Shown here: positions 8,797 to 18,244 of the stretch, one piece after another
Layout: each line of letters begins with the position of its first letter
Numbering within the stretch: the stretch's first letter is position 1
Assembly: GCF_023073355.1 (NCBI RefSeq)
Contig: NZ_JADPJI010000005.1
Coordinates: forward strand, 1,736,001 to 1,800,000
Direction: 5' to 3'
DNA: 64,000 nt
DNA from: Bradyrhizobium sp. 199
GTDB taxonomy: Bacteria > Pseudomonadota > Alphaproteobacteria > Rhizobiales > Xanthobacteraceae
Translations under genes and position numbers: made by a program
The notes under the pieces: generated by a model
What the model saw: the letters and a program-made list of their open reading frames with translations, nothing else
Told to the model about the DNA's origin: nothing
The model's database searches: none

Positions 8797-9984
8797 CTAT
8801 TTAAGCCAGTGAGCGATCCGGTCAACTGCCTCGCGCATTTCCCCGGGCGAGCGCGCATAGGAAAGACGAATGAATGAGCGGCCGTGAACGGGATCGAAAT
8901 CGAGGCCGGGCGTTGCCGCAACGCGTGCCTGCTCCAGCATCTGCTTGGCGAACTCGAAACTGTCGGAGGTGAAGTCCGAGACGTCGGCATAGAGATAAAA
9001 TGCACCATCGGCCGGCAGGAACTTGGCTAGCCCGGCTTTCGGCAATCCCTCAATCAAGATCCGGCGGTTTTCCTGATAGCCGTGCTTGATCGCCTCCATC
9101 TCGGCAGCGCCGTCGAAGGCGGCCTCGGCCGCGATCTGCGAGAGCGACGGCACCGAGATCGACAGGTTCTGCTGCAGCCGCTCGATCGGCCGCACCAGGA
9201 TGTCGGGTACGACCATCCAGCCGACGCGCCAGCCGGTCATGCAAAAATACTTCGAGAACGAGTTGATCACGAGTGCGTGCTCCGAGAGCGCGGCGGCGGT
9301 CACGGCCGGAAACGCATAATCGAGGCCGTGATAGATCTCATCCGAGATGAAGCGGATGCCCGCATCTTCGGCGGCCGAAATCAAGCCCGCGAGCGCTTCG
9401 CGGGACATCATCGTCCCCGTCGGATTGGCGGGGCTGCCGACCAGCACGCCCTTCAACGGCGCCTGACGATGCGCCGCGAGCAACGCCTCGCCGGTGAGCG
9501 CATGGCGTGTCTCGTTGGTCGTCTCGATCAGCACCGGCTCGCACCCGAGCGCGGTGAGGATATGACGATAAGGCGGATAACCAGGCACCGTCACGGCAAC
9601 GCGGTCGCCGGGCTCGAACATCGAGAGGAAAGCCAAGATGAACCCACCGGACGAACCGGTGGTCACCACCACCCGCTCGGGGCTGACGTCACAGCCATAG
9701 GCATCGCGATAATGGCGTGCGATGCGCTGGCGCAGACTGGGAACGCCGAGCGCGGAGGTATAATCGATCCGTCCGGCCTCCAGCGCCGCATGGGCGGCCG
9801 CAATCGCGGTTCTGGGCGCGCCGGCCGCGGGCTGGCCGACCTCCATATGGATGACATGGCCGCCAGCGGCCTCGATTCGGGCCGCCGCGGCCATGACGTC
9901 CATCACCATGAACGGGGGAACATCGCTCCGGCGGGAGGGCTCGAGCCACTGCCCCAACCGGTGCCTCAATGTCGCATCGTGCAT
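8797..9984 (-). CDS. PLP-dependent class I/II aminotransferase
   Basis: Fold-type I aminotransferase of the AspC/AspB group, 395 residues. Visible active-site elements: GSSGGF (cofactor phosphate cup, about residues 110-115), SPANPTG with N187, D215-E-I-Y218, and the Schiff-base lysine K245 in SFSKYFCMTGWRVGW. R386 near the C-terminus (RLSYARS region) would bind the substrate carboxylate. Amino donor and acceptor are not predictable from sequence; annotation as aspartate or aromatic aminotransferase would be a guess. It ends 30 bases before the bioY start on the same strand, so the two could share a transcript; PLP-enzyme and biotin-uptake pairing is not an obvious pathway. Confidence 0.9.
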   Translation of the reverse strand: MHDATLRHRLGQWLEPSRRSDVPPFMVMDVMAAAARIEAAGGHVIHMEVGQPAAGAPRTAIAAAHAALEAGRIDYTSALGVPSLRQRIARHYRDAYGCDVSPERVVVTTGSSGGFILAFLSMFEPGDRVAVTVPGYPPYRHILTALGCEPVLIETTNETRHALTGEALLAAHRQAPLKGVLVGSPANPTGTMMSREALAGLISAAEDAGIRFISDEIYHGLDYAFPAVTAAALSEHALVINSFSKYFCMTGWRVGWMVVPDILVRPIERLQQNLSISVPSLSQIAAEAAFDGAAEMEAIKHGYQENRRILIEGLPKAGLAKFLPADGAFYLYADVSDFTSDSFEFAKQMLEQARVAATPGLDFDPVHGRSFIRLSYARSPGEMREAVDRIAHWLK

Positions 9985-10178
9985 CGACTTCTGCTATTTC
10001 GCTGGCGGACCGGCCGGTCCGGTCCGGTCCGGGAAAAGGGGGCGCTTGCGCCCCAGACTGGCCGCATTGTACGGCTCATAAGGGGACGGCCCGCAAGGGC
10101 ATATCGTGGATCCGGTCCGCCGCCAATCGCCAAACCAAACACGAAACTGCTTCAAGACCGTTTGACCCAGACCGCCTG

Positions 10179-11579
10179 ATGTTGCTCCAGATCGCATTGC
10201 GCAAGAAGGCCTCCGCCCTCACCGCCCTTGTCACGGCTGCGGCGGTCACGCTGACGCCGTTCTCGGCCGCGCATGCGCAAGCCAAAGGGCCGCCGGTCCT
10301 GCGCGACACCGAGACCGAGCAGCTGCTGCGCGAATACACGCGCCCGATCCTGCGCGCTGCAGGTCTGGAGAAGCAGAACATCCAGATGGTGATCATCAAC
10401 GACAGTTCGTTCAACGCGTTCGTCGCCGACGGCCGCCGCATCTTTGTCAATTACGGCGCCATCCTTCAATCGGAGACGCCGAACCAGATCATCGGCGTGC
10501 TCGCGCACGAGACCGGGCATCTGGCCGGCGGCCATCTGTCCAAGCTGCGCGAGCAGCTCGCCGCCGCCCAGACCCAGATGATCATCGCGATGCTGCTCGG
10601 CGCCGGGGCGATTGCCGCGGGCAGCACCCAGCGCAGCAGCGCCGGCAACAATGGGCTTGCCAATGCGGGCGCCGCCGCGATCTCCGCGCCGCAGGAGGTG
10701 ATCCGCCGCACGCTGCTGTCCTATCAGCGCCAGCAGGAGGAGAACGCCGACCGCGCGGGCGTAAAATTCCTGACGGCGACCCAGCAATCGCCGAAAGGCA
10801 TGTACGAAACCTTCAAACGCTTCACAGGCGAGAGCCTGTTCGCCGCACGCGGCGCCGATCCCTATCTCCAGTCGCATCCGATGCCGGCCGAGCGCGTCGC
10901 CGCGCTCCAGGAGTTCGCAAGCTCCAGCCCCTTCTGGAACAAGAAGGACGATCCTGCGCTCCAGCTCCGCCACGACATGGTGCGCGCCAAGATCTCTGCC
11001 TTCATGGAGCGGCCGGAAACGGTCTACCGCCGCTATCCCCAAACCAACGACAGCATGCCGGCGCGCTATGCCCGCGCCATCAGCACCTATCTGCACGGCG
11101 ATTTGCGCAGCGCGCTCACCCAGATCGACGCGCTGATCCAGGTCCAGCCGAACAACCCGTATTTCTACGAGGTGCGCGGCCAAGCGCTGCTCGAAAGCGG
11201 CAAGCCGGCCGAGGCGATCCCGGCCCTGCGCAAGGCTGTCGCGCTCTCGAACAATTCACCCCTCATCGAGATGTTACTTGGGCAGGCGCTGGTTGGAACC
11301 GATAATAAGGCCTACACCGACGATGCCGTTCGGATTCTCCGCGCCGCGGTGGCGCGAGAGCCCGAGGCTGCGCTCGGCTACACCCAGCTCGCGATGGCCT
11401 ATGGCCGGAAGGGCGAATATGCCGAGGCAGATCTCGCCTCGGCCCAGGCCGCTTATCTGCGCGGCGACAACAAGACCGCCCGCGAGCTTGCCACGCGCGC
11501 GAAAACCCGTTTCGCCGTCGGCACGCCCGGATGGGTCAAAGCCGACGACATCGTCGCGGCGAAGCCGCCGCGCAATTGA
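10179..11579 (+). CDS. M48 metalloprotease with TPR repeats (BepA-like)
   Basis: Periplasmic zinc metallopeptidase of family M48C joined to tetratricopeptide repeats, 466 residues; E. coli BepA/YfgC of this kind assembles or degrades outer-membrane proteins such as LptD and BamA. The ATG at 10179 opens a signal peptide ending in AHAQA (about residues 20-35). The zinc motif HETGH is at residues 110-114, and the third ligand lies in the QQEENADRAG helix. TPR-like helices (VRGQALLESGKPAEAIPALRKAV and two more) fill residues 300-450. The longer upstream in-frame start has no signal-like sequence and was rejected. The DsbA-like gene follows 130 bases later, so periplasmic protein quality control may be a common theme. 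Confidence 0.93.
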   Translation: MLLQIALRKKASALTALVTAAAVTLTPFSAAHAQAKGPPVLRDTETEQLLREYTRPILRAAGLEKQNIQMVIINDSSFNAFVADGRRIFVNYGAILQSETPNQIIGVLAHETGHLAGGHLSKLREQLAAAQTQMIIAMLLGAGAIAAGSTQRSSAGNNGLANAGAAAISAPQEVIRRTLLSYQRQQEENADRAGVKFLTATQQSPKGMYETFKRFTGESLFAARGADPYLQSHPMPAERVAALQEFASSSPFWNKKDDPALQLRHDMVRAKISAFMERPETVYRRYPQTNDSMPARYARAISTYLHGDLRSALTQIDALIQVQPNNPYFYEVRGQALLESGKPAEAIPALRKAVALSNNSPLIEMLLGQALVGTDNKAYTDDAVRILRAAVAREPEAALGYTQLAMAYGRKGEYAEADLASAQAAYLRGDNKTARELATRAKTRFAVGTPGWVKADDIVAAKPPRN

Positions 11580-11708
11580 ACATCGTGGCGGCCAAGGCGC
11601 CACCGCGATGAAATGACTAAAACGACGCCCGACACCGACGTCACGACGCCGAGCCCTAAGTCCGCCGGGACGTTTCTCGAAACCTGCTTTGATAAGAGGA
11701 TTTTGCCT

Positions 11709-12476
11709 ATGCCTTCGCTGCGCCTGCTTGCTCCTGCGTTGTTTGCGCTCGCCCTGTTTGGCGCAGCCGCGCCCGCGTCGGCCGACAGTTTCTCCGACAG
11801 CCAGCGCACCGACATCGAGGCCATCATCAAGAGCTATCTCGTCAGCCATCCCGAGGTGCTCGAGGAGGCCATGGCCGAGCTCAGCAAGCGACAGGCCGCA
11901 GCCGAGACCCAGAAGCATGCAGCCAGCGTCGCGCAGAATGCGGACGCGATCTTCAACTCGCCGCGCCAGGTCGTGCTCGGCAACAAGGAGGGCGATGTCA
12001 CTTTCGTCGAGTTCTTCGACTACAATTGCGGCTACTGCAAGCGCGCGATGGACGACATGCTTACGCTCATGAAGAGCGATCCGAAGCTCAAGGTCGTGCT
12101 GAAGGAGTTTCCGGTTCTGAGCCAAGGTTCGGTGGAAGCGGCCCAGGTCGCGGTCGCCGTACGCATGCAGGATCCCACCGGAAAGAAATATCTCGACTTC
12201 CATCAGAAGCTGCTCACCGGCCGCGGTGCCGCCGACAAGGCGCGCGCGCTTCAAGCGGCCAAGGAAGCCGGCCTCGACACCGCGAAGATCGAAAAGGACA
12301 TCGGCAGCCCCGAGGTGCGCGCCACCATCGAGGAGAACTTCAAGCTCGCCGAAGCGATGGGCATGAACGGTACGCCGAGCTACGTCATCGGCAAGCAGAT
12401 CGTGATCGGCGCTGTCGGCGTCGAAAGCCTGAAGGAAAAGATCGGCATCGCCCGCTGCGGCAAGGCAACCTGCTGA
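11709..12476 (+). CDS. DsbA-family thiol:disulfide oxidoreductase
   Basis: Periplasmic thioredoxin-fold protein, 255 residues. A signal peptide (residues 1-25, ...AAAPASA) precedes a helical stretch (about 28-80) resembling the DsbA/ScsC/Com1 oligomerisation stalk, then the active site C107-G-Y-C110 in FFDYNCGYC. The cis-proline segment is GTPSYVIG (about residue 220). Likely role: oxidising or isomerising disulfides in exported proteins. The start at 11709 was chosen because it begins the signal peptide and follows AAGAGGA; the frame is open further upstream but without a signal. A strong terminator follows. Confidence 0.92.
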   Translation: MPSLRLLAPALFALALFGAAAPASADSFSDSQRTDIEAIIKSYLVSHPEVLEEAMAELSKRQAAAETQKHAASVAQNADAIFNSPRQVVLGNKEGDVTFVEFFDYNCGYCKRAMDDMLTLMKSDPKLKVVLKEFPVLSQGSVEAAQVAVAVRMQDPTGKKYLDFHQKLLTGRGAADKARALQAAKEAGLDTAKIEKDIGSPEVRATIEENFKLAEAMGMNGTPSYVIGKQIVIGAVGVESLKEKIGIARCGKATC

Positions 12477-12503
12477 TCAAAGTCTTACGGTACTGAAAAC
12501 ACG

Positions 12504-12533
12504 AAAAGGCCGGCCGAAAAGCCGGCCTTTTTT
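12504..12533 (+). terminator. Rho-independent terminator after DsbA-like gene
   Basis: An 11-bp stem (AAAAGGCCGGC/GCCGGCCTTTT) with a six-base loop ends in a run of six T residues. Confidence 0.9.
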
Positions 12534-12617
12534 CTTGACGCCGCACGTTGGCGTCTTCGTGCCAAAGTCATTCATCTGGCGTTCAACAAACAAATGCCGC
12601 GGAACAGGCGAAGTTCC

Positions 12618-12642
12618 GGAACAACTGAAATCTCCTTTCGTT
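12618..12642 (+). promoter_or_regulatory. EcfG-type promoter, GGAAC-N16-CGTT
   Basis: An exact match to the alphaproteobacterial general-stress-response sigma factor consensus lies 45 bases upstream of the DUF1236 start codon. -35 GGAAC is at 12618-12622 and -10 CGTT at 12639-12642. Confidence 0.75.
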
Positions 12643-12686
12643 GTCGGCGCGGGCAATGACGCAATGAACCACGTGAGGAGAATTCT

Positions 12687-13484
12687 ATGTTGAACCGCTT
12701 TATGATCTCGGTTGCCGCACTCGCACTGGTCGCAGGCACTGGTGCGGCAAACGCACAGGGCACGGGCCGCGACAGCGGAGGTGGCGCCGGCGGTGCGCAG
12801 ATGCAGCAATCGCAGCCTTCCGGTGGTGCCGGCTCGACGGGCCGCGACTCCATGAGCAAAGACAAGGGTACCGTCGGCCAGACCGGCGGCGCGATGAAGT
12901 CCGGCGGGGCCTCCGACGAGAAGTCATCCGGTGCGATGGACAAGTCCGGCACCGCTGAGAAGTCCGGTGGCATGGACAAGTCCGGCTCCGGCGCGATGAA
13001 CAAGAACGCGGCGGACGAAAAGGCCGGCGCAAAGGGCGAGCATGCTCAAGGCCAGACGGACAAGTCGAAGAGCATGAGCTCGGACTCCGCCACCAAGTCC
13101 GGTGCCAAGGACATGAAGGCTGAGGACAACAAGGCTGGCGGCGCCGCGAAGAGCAACAATGCCGAGAACCGTCCGGCCACCACCGATACCAAGCAGCAGA
13201 CCACGACCGGCAACGCTCCGGCCACCGCCGCCGCACCGCCGGCCGAGAAGAGGACCGAGATCTCGAGCGCGATCAAGTCGACCAAGATCGAAGAGACCAC
13301 TAACGTGAACTTCAACATTTCGGTCGGCGCCGCGGTCCCGGCGTCGGTCCACTTCCACCCGCTGCCGCCCCGGATCGTCGAGATCTACCCGCAGTGGCGT
13401 GGCTATGAAGTGATCTTCGTCCGCGGCCAGTACGTGATCGTCCGTCCGCAGACGCGAGAGATCGTCTACATCATCGAAGGCTAA
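12687..13484 (+). CDS. DUF1236 exported protein, paralogue 1
   Basis: Exported protein of unknown function, 265 residues. After a signal peptide (residues 1-23, cleavage near ANAQG) comes about 165 residues of low-complexity Gly/Ser/Lys/Asp sequence (KSGG and KSG repeats), then the conserved DUF1236 C-terminal domain with TNVNFNISVGAAVPASV, RIVEIYPQWRGYE and IVRPQTREIVYIIEG. The domain is typical of Bradyrhizobium and relatives, and its role is not established. A perfect EcfG-type promoter precedes it. A paralogue with the same layout is at 43751. ATG 12687 follows GAGGAGAA. The hydrophilic linker resembles desiccation-related proteins, but that is only a compositional resemblance. Confidence 0.88.
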   Translation: MLNRFMISVAALALVAGTGAANAQGTGRDSGGGAGGAQMQQSQPSGGAGSTGRDSMSKDKGTVGQTGGAMKSGGASDEKSSGAMDKSGTAEKSGGMDKSGSGAMNKNAADEKAGAKGEHAQGQTDKSKSMSSDSATKSGAKDMKAEDNKAGGAAKSNNAENRPATTDTKQQTTTGNAPATAAAPPAEKRTEISSAIKSTKIEETTNVNFNISVGAAVPASVHFHPLPPRIVEIYPQWRGYEVIFVRGQYVIVRPQTREIVYIIEG

Positions 13485-13508
13485 GCTGCTTCGCTGAAGC
13501 CCAGATCA

Positions 13509-13534
13509 GCCCCTGCCGAGAGATCGGCGGGGGC
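13509..13534 (+). terminator. GC-rich hairpin after DUF1236 gene
   Basis: An imperfect 11-bp stem (GCCCCTGCCGA/TCGGCGGGGGC) with a GAGA loop lies 24 bases past the stop. It has only a short T run, so termination strength is uncertain. Confidence 0.55.
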
Positions 13535-13739
13535 GTTCGGCGTCTTGGCCAGCCCCTCCCACCCGTCCCGGCGGCAGCCATGGTTCGGACTGGTTAACAA
13601 GCAATTTCCGTAGCTTCCACACAGGTTTTTGCACCTGGGATGAGGTGGTTGGAGCTCCCCCGGAGGCCCTTCAAGGCTTCCCCTGCGCCACTTTGTTACC
13701 TATAACCCCGCCACGCCGAGCACCTCTTCCGGGATTGGA

Positions 13740-14207
13740 ATGGCTGAACCTGCAACCGACACGATCCTCGTCCTGAACGGGCCGAACCTCAACATGTTGG
13801 GGACGCGCGAGCCGGACAAGTATGGCCACGCGACGCTGGCCGATGTCGAGGCGCTGTGCCGGCAGACGGCGGCGACCTTCGGTCTCAAGGCCGATTGCCG
13901 GCAGTCCAACCGCGAGGGCGAGCTGATCGACTTCATCCACGAGGCGCATGCGCGCAAGATGAAGGGCATCATCGTCAACGCCGGCGGCTATTCGCACACG
14001 TCGATCGCGCTGCACGACGCGCTGCTTGCGGCGCAGATCCCGACGGTCGAAGTGCACGTGACCAACATCCACGCCCGCGAGAGCTTTCGTCACCACTCCT
14101 ACACCGCGCGCGCGGCCTTCGCCTCGCTTTGCGGTTTTGGCATCGAGGGCTACCGCCTCGCCATCCAGGGCCTTGCCGCCAAGCTTGCCATCAAGCCCAA
14201 AGTCTGA
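13740..14207 (+). CDS. aroQ: 3-dehydroquinate dehydratase, type II
   Basis: Dodecameric type II dehydroquinase, 155 residues, converting 3-dehydroquinate to 3-dehydroshikimate in the shikimate pathway. Signature blocks are all present: [18 protein letters not shown] (with the catalytic-loop Arg and Tyr), [30 protein letters not shown], and [15 protein letters not shown] with the catalytic His. It is the first gene of aroQ-accB-accC, an order common in alphaproteobacteria, and is separated from accB by 37 bases. Confidence 0.97.
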   Translation: MAEPATDTILVLNGPNLNMLGTREPDKYGHATLADVEALCRQTAATFGLKADCRQSNREGELIDFIHEAHARKMKGIIVNAGGYSHTSIALHDALLAAQIPTVEVHVTNIHARESFRHHSYTARAAFASLCGFGIEGYRLAIQGLAAKLAIKPKV

Positions 14208-14244
14208 AGCTCCCTCATCCAACAGAACATTCGGATCAAAGAAC

Positions 14245-14733
14245 ATGGCGCGCCAGCCAGACGACAAAGCAGCCGCAAAATTTTCCAGCGAGGATTCCGC
14301 GCTCATCCGCGAGCTCGCTTTGCTGCTCGATGAGACCAGTCTCACCGAGATCGAGATCGAGCGTTCGGGCCTGCGCCTGCGCGTCGCCCGCAACATCAGC
14401 GTTGCTGCGACCATGCCTGTGCCGATGGCAGCTGCTCCCGCCGCCCTGCCGGTAGCGGCCGCCGCGCCTGCCGCTGCGGGGCCCGACCTGTCGAAGCATC
14501 CCGGCGCGGTCAGCTCGCCGATGGTCGGCACCGCCTATTGGGCGCCGGAGCCGGGCGCCAAGCCGTTCATCGAGGTCGGCAGCAAAGTCTCGGTCGGACA
14601 GACGTTGCTGATCATCGAAGCCATGAAGACCATGAACCAGATCCCCTCGCCGCGCGCCGGCACGGTGACGCAGATCCTGATCGATGACGGCCAGCCGGTC
14701 GAGTACGGCGAGCCGCTGGTCATCATTGAGTGA
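14245..14733 (+). CDS. accB: Biotin carboxyl carrier protein of acetyl-CoA carboxylase
   Basis: BCCP subunit, 162 residues, carrying biotin between the carboxylase (AccC) and the carboxyltransferase in malonyl-CoA synthesis. An N-terminal helical dimerisation region (about 1-50) is followed by an Ala/Pro linker (55-80) and the biotinyl domain with the modified lysine K128 in [11 protein letters not shown] 14245 was chosen over an in-frame start 108 bases upstream that lies inside aroQ. Confidence 0.97.
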   Translation: MARQPDDKAAAKFSSEDSALIRELALLLDETSLTEIEIERSGLRLRVARNISVAATMPVPMAAAPAALPVAAAAPAAAGPDLSKHPGAVSSPMVGTAYWAPEPGAKPFIEVGSKVSVGQTLLIIEAMKTMNQIPSPRAGTVTQILIDDGQPVEYGEPLVIIE

Positions 14734-14738
14734 GGGCG

Positions 14739-14803
14739 TGGCGAACAGCGAGTAGCGAATAGTTACTCTTCCCTGTTCGCCATTCGGCTATTCCCCATTT
14801 GCC
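14739..14803. repeat. GCGAATAG-type inverted repeat between accB and accC
   Basis: The spacer holds repeated GCGAA-(C/T)AG and GAGTAGCGAATAG units on one side and CTGTTCGCC and TTCGGCTATTC on the other, forming an imperfect inverted repeat. Such TTCGC/GCGAA intergenic repeats look like REP-type elements; an effect on the accB:accC ratio is possible but unproven. Confidence 0.55.
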
Positions 14804-14815
14804 CCCTGAGGCACC

Positions 14816-16174
14816 ATGTTCGACAAGATCCTCATAGCCAATCGCGGCGAGATCGCCCTTCGCATCCTCAGGGCCTGCAAGGAGCTTGGGATCGCGACCG
14901 TCGCCGTGCATTCCACCGCCGACGCCGACGCAATGCATGTGCGCCTGTCGGACGAGAGCGTCTGCATCGGGCCGCCGGCATCCAAAGACAGCTATCTCAA
15001 CGTCCCCGCGCTGCTTGCGGCCTGCGAGATCACCGGCGCCGATGCCGTACATCCCGGCTACGGCTTCCTGTCGGAGAATGCCCGCTTCGCCGAAATCCTG
15101 TCCGAGCACAATCTGCATTTCATCGGTCCGAAGGCCGAGCACATCCGCCTGATGGGCGACAAGATCGAGGCGAAGAAGACCGCCAAGCGCCTGGGCATCC
15201 CCGTGGTGCCCGGCTCCGACGGCGCTGTCGGCCCCGATGACGACGCGATAGCGATCGCCCGCAAGATCGGCTTCCCGGTGCTGGTGAAGGCCGCGGCCGG
15301 TGGCGGCGGCCGTGGCATGAAGGTCGCGCACAGCGAGGCCGACCTCCAGGTGGCGCTGTCGACGGCGTCCAACGAGGCCAAGTCCGCCTTCGGCGATGCC
15401 TCCGTCTACCTCGAAAAATACCTCCAGAGGCCGCGCCACATCGAGATCCAGATCCTCGGCGACGGCCGCGGCGGCGCCATCCATCTCGGCGAACGCGACT
15501 GCTCGCTGCAACGCCGCCACCAGAAGGTCTGGGAAGAAGGCCCCTCGCCGGTTCTTGCCGCCGCCGCCCGCGCCAAAATCGGCGAGACCTGCGCCAAGGC
15601 GATGCGGGACATGAAATATCTCGGCGTCGGCACCATCGAGTTTCTCTACGAGGATGGCGAGTTCTATTTCATCGAGATGAACACGCGCATCCAGGTCGAG
15701 CATCCCGTCACCGAGAGCATTACCGACATCGACCTCGTGCTGGAACAAATCCGCATCGCCGCCGGCGGCGACCTGCCGGCCAAGCAGGAAGAGATCCAGG
15801 TCATCGGCCATGCGATCGAGTGCCGCATCAACGCCGAGAATCCCCAGACCTTCCGGCCCTCGCCCGGCCGCATCCTGCAATATCATCCGCCCGGCGGGCT
15901 TGGCGTCCGGATCGATTCCGCCGTCTACCAAGGCTACACGATCCCGCCCTACTACGATTCCCTGGTCGGCAAGCTGATCGTGCACGGCAAGACCCGCGCC
16001 GAATGCCTGATGCGGCTGCGCCGGGCGCTCGACGAGATGGTGGTCGAAGGCATCGAGACCACGCTGCCGCTGTTCCGCGCGCTGGTGCGCGAAGACGACA
16101 TCATCAACGGCGACTACCACATCCACTGGCTGGAACAGTATCTCGCCGGCAAGGCGGAACCCGCGCCGAGATAA
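14816..16174 (+). CDS. accC: Acetyl-CoA carboxylase, biotin carboxylase subunit
   Basis: ATP-grasp biotin carboxylase, 452 residues, carboxylating biotin on AccB using ATP and bicarbonate. The N-terminal domain begins [16 protein letters not shown]; the glycine-rich ATP loop is [14 protein letters not shown]; metal-binding and catalytic residues lie in [14 protein letters not shown], and the C-terminal domain contains the RINAENP motif. Length matches the family. It lies 82 bases downstream of accB, with a repeat in the gap. Confidence 0.98.
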   Translation: MFDKILIANRGEIALRILRACKELGIATVAVHSTADADAMHVRLSDESVCIGPPASKDSYLNVPALLAACEITGADAVHPGYGFLSENARFAEILSEHNLHFIGPKAEHIRLMGDKIEAKKTAKRLGIPVVPGSDGAVGPDDDAIAIARKIGFPVLVKAAAGGGGRGMKVAHSEADLQVALSTASNEAKSAFGDASVYLEKYLQRPRHIEIQILGDGRGGAIHLGERDCSLQRRHQKVWEEGPSPVLAAAARAKIGETCAKAMRDMKYLGVGTIEFLYEDGEFYFIEMNTRIQVEHPVTESITDIDLVLEQIRIAAGGDLPAKQEEIQVIGHAIECRINAENPQTFRPSPGRILQYHPPGGLGVRIDSAVYQGYTIPPYYDSLVGKLIVHGKTRAECLMRLRRALDEMVVEGIETTLPLFRALVREDDIINGDYHIHWLEQYLAGKAEPAPR

Positions 16175-16188
16175 TCTCCGCGCTTGGT

Positions 16189-16213
16189 GGAACCCCTTGG
16201 CCCCGATCGCGTT
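16189..16213 (+). promoter_or_regulatory. EcfG-type promoter, GGAAC-N16-CGTT
   Basis: An exact general-stress promoter match (GGAAC 16189-16193, CGTT 16210-16213) sits 67 bases upstream of the GTG start of the CHASE3 kinase. The same stretch has GC-rich dyad symmetry (CCCCTTGGCCCC and GGGGCC...AAGGGG) that could also act as the accC terminator. Confidence 0.7.
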
Positions 16214-16280
16214 CTGGACGGTTGGGGCCAGTTCCAAGGGGGCGTTTTGATTCCACTGAATGTAGACCGGGTGAACCGTC

Positions 16281-17807
16281 GTGACGGCTGAAGCCCATCG
16301 ACGGCGCACGTTCTGGCAGATCCTGCTGTTTTCGGCGGGGCTTCTAGTGCTGACCGTGATCAGCGCCGGCTCGGTCTATCTCGTCGACAAGGCGCGGCAG
16401 GACAGTAAGTCGGTGGTTCATACCATGGAGGTGGAGAACCAGATCAATGCCCTGCTGCTGGAGATCCGCCGCGCGGAAAGCTCCGCCCGCGGCTTCCTGC
16501 TGACCCGGGCGGAGAACTTCAGAATTGATCACGAAAACGCCGTGGCGGCCATCATCCCGGCCCTGGACAAGCTCACACGCCAAAGCGGCGACAATCCCGC
16601 GCAACGCGAGAACGTGGAAAAATTAAGCGCGGCGATCGAGACCCGCCTCGGCCAATTCAAGCAGGAGATGGACTTCATCCGCCAAGGCCAGCCCGATCAG
16701 GCCGCTGCGCTGATCCGCGAGGTCGTATCCACCGAAGCCACCGCCGCGATCGCCGAGGTCGCGAACGCGATGATCCAGGAAGAGGAGCGCCTGTTCCGGC
16801 TCCGCACCATCAACTCCGACCGCAGCCAGACCCTCGCTGCATCGATGACGGGAGTCGGCTCCGGCCTCGTCGTGCTGCTCGCCCTGATCTCGATCTGGCT
16901 GGTGCGGCGCTCGGCACTCGCCCGCGACGAGGCTGAGAGACGCCTGCGCGAAGGCTACGCCAACCTCGAATCCATCATCGATGAGCGCACCGCGGATCTG
17001 CGCGAGGCCAACGACGAGATCCAGCGCTTTGCCTACATCGTCAGCCACGATCTGCGCTCGCCGCTGGTCAACATCATGGGATTCACCAGCGAGCTCGATG
17101 AGCTCGGCAACGACATCTTTCGCCGCATCGGCAGCCTTGCCCAGGTCCCCGCGGACGGACCGCCACTGGCGCCCACAGGACCCGGCGAGATCGCGCTCGA
17201 GGGCGCCGACAAGCAGCTCTCGGAGGATTTTTCCGAAGCGCTCGGCTTCATCAAGTCGTCGATCGCCAAGATGGACCGGCTGATCTCGGCGATCCTCAAC
17301 CTCACCCGCGAGGGCCGGCGCGAATTCCAGCCCGTGAAGATCGACACAAGCGAGCTGATCGAGACCATCGTCTCGACGCTGGCGCACCAGGCGGCCGAGG
17401 CGCAGGCCCAGATCCATCTCGAGGCCCTGCCAAATGTCGTGAGCGACCGCCTCGCGCTCGAGCAGATCTTCTCCAATCTGATCGACAATGCGATCAAATA
17501 TCTCAAGCGCGGCGTGCCCGGCGAGATCAGAATACGCGGGCGGACCAAGCTCGGTTACGCCATCTTCGAGATCAGCGACAATGGCCGCGGCATCGACCCG
17601 AAGGATCACCAGCGGATCTTCGACCTGTTCCGCCGCGCGGGAACCCAGGACAAGCCCGGCCAGGGCATCGGTCTTGCGCATGTGCGTGCACTTGTGCGTC
17701 GCCTCGGCGGCACCATGTCGGTATCGTCGGAACTGAACGCGGGCAGCACCTTTACCGTCACGCTGCCGATCGCCTGGAACGTAAGCAACCGGAACGCAGA
17801 TCGATGA
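16281..17807 (+). CDS. CHASE3-domain sensor histidine kinase
   Basis: Membrane histidine kinase, 508 residues. TM1 (about 12-35) and TM2 (about 188-208) flank a CHASE3 periplasmic sensor, recognisable from EIRRAESSARGFLLT. A coiled coil (210-250) leads to the HisKA domain with phospho-acceptor H256 in YIVSHDLRSPL; the ATPase domain has NLIDNAIKY (N box), DNGRGI (G1) and GQGIGLAHVRALVRRLGG (G2). The YIVSHDLRSPL type and the lack of a fused receiver recall bacteriophytochrome-related and Bradyrhizobium stress kinases. A GTG start overlaps no RBS of note. Its stop overlaps the next gene by four bases (ATGA), so it is translationally coupled to a receiver protein, its likely partner. The signal sensed is unknown. 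Confidence 0.92.
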   Translation: MTAEAHRRRTFWQILLFSAGLLVLTVISAGSVYLVDKARQDSKSVVHTMEVENQINALLLEIRRAESSARGFLLTRAENFRIDHENAVAAIIPALDKLTRQSGDNPAQRENVEKLSAAIETRLGQFKQEMDFIRQGQPDQAAALIREVVSTEATAAIAEVANAMIQEEERLFRLRTINSDRSQTLAASMTGVGSGLVVLLALISIWLVRRSALARDEAERRLREGYANLESIIDERTADLREANDEIQRFAYIVSHDLRSPLVNIMGFTSELDELGNDIFRRIGSLAQVPADGPPLAPTGPGEIALEGADKQLSEDFSEALGFIKSSIAKMDRLISAILNLTREGRREFQPVKIDTSELIETIVSTLAHQAAEAQAQIHLEALPNVVSDRLALEQIFSNLIDNAIKYLKRGVPGEIRIRGRTKLGYAIFEISDNGRGIDPKDHQRIFDLFRRAGTQDKPGQGIGLAHVRALVRRLGGTMSVSSELNAGSTFTVTLPIAWNVSNRNADR

Positions 17808-18244
17808 CCCAGCCTGTCACCATCATCATGATCGAGGACGACGAGGGCCACGCCCGCCTGATCGAGCGCAACATCCGCCGCTCCGGCGTCTACAACGAAA
17901 TCGTCTCCTTCAAGAACGGCACGGACGCGATGCTGCACCTGTTCGGCGCTGACGGCAGCGGGCTCGTGCAGAAGGGCAATGCGCTCTTGATCCTGCTCGA
18001 CCTCAATTTGCCCGACATGACCGGGATCGACATCCTGCGGCAGATCAAGGAAAACAAATATCTGAAGGCGTCGCCCGTGGTGGTGCTGACCACCACCGAC
18101 GATTCCCAGGAAATCAAGCGTTGCTACGAACTCGGCTGCAACGTCTACATCACCAAGCCCGTCAACTACGAGAATTTCGCCAATGCCATCCGGCAGCTCG
18201 GCCTGTTCTTCTCGGTCATCCAGGTCCCGCCCGCCGCCCCATGA
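17804..18244 (+). CDS. Single-domain response regulator
   Basis: Stand-alone receiver domain, 146 residues, related to the Rcp1/phytochrome-associated group. Acidic pocket E11-D12-D13, phospho-acceptor D66 in LLLDLNLPDMTG, Thr in VVLTTTDDSQEI and the conserved lysine in YITKPVN. It has no output domain, so it probably relays phosphate or docks on a partner. It overlaps the CHASE3 kinase upstream (ATGA) and the response regulator/kinase downstream (four bases), so the three form a tightly coupled operon. Confidence 0.93.
   Translation: MTQPVTIIMIEDDEGHARLIERNIRRSGVYNEIVSFKNGTDAMLHLFGADGSGLVQKGNALLILLDLNLPDMTGIDILRQIKENKYLKASPVVVLTTTDDSQEIKRCYELGCNVYITKPVNYENFANAIRQLGLFFSVIQVPPAAP

Noticed and set aside
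14723-16309. 528-codon open frame on the minus strand across accC
   Set aside because: Shadow of accC; no start signal or motifs.
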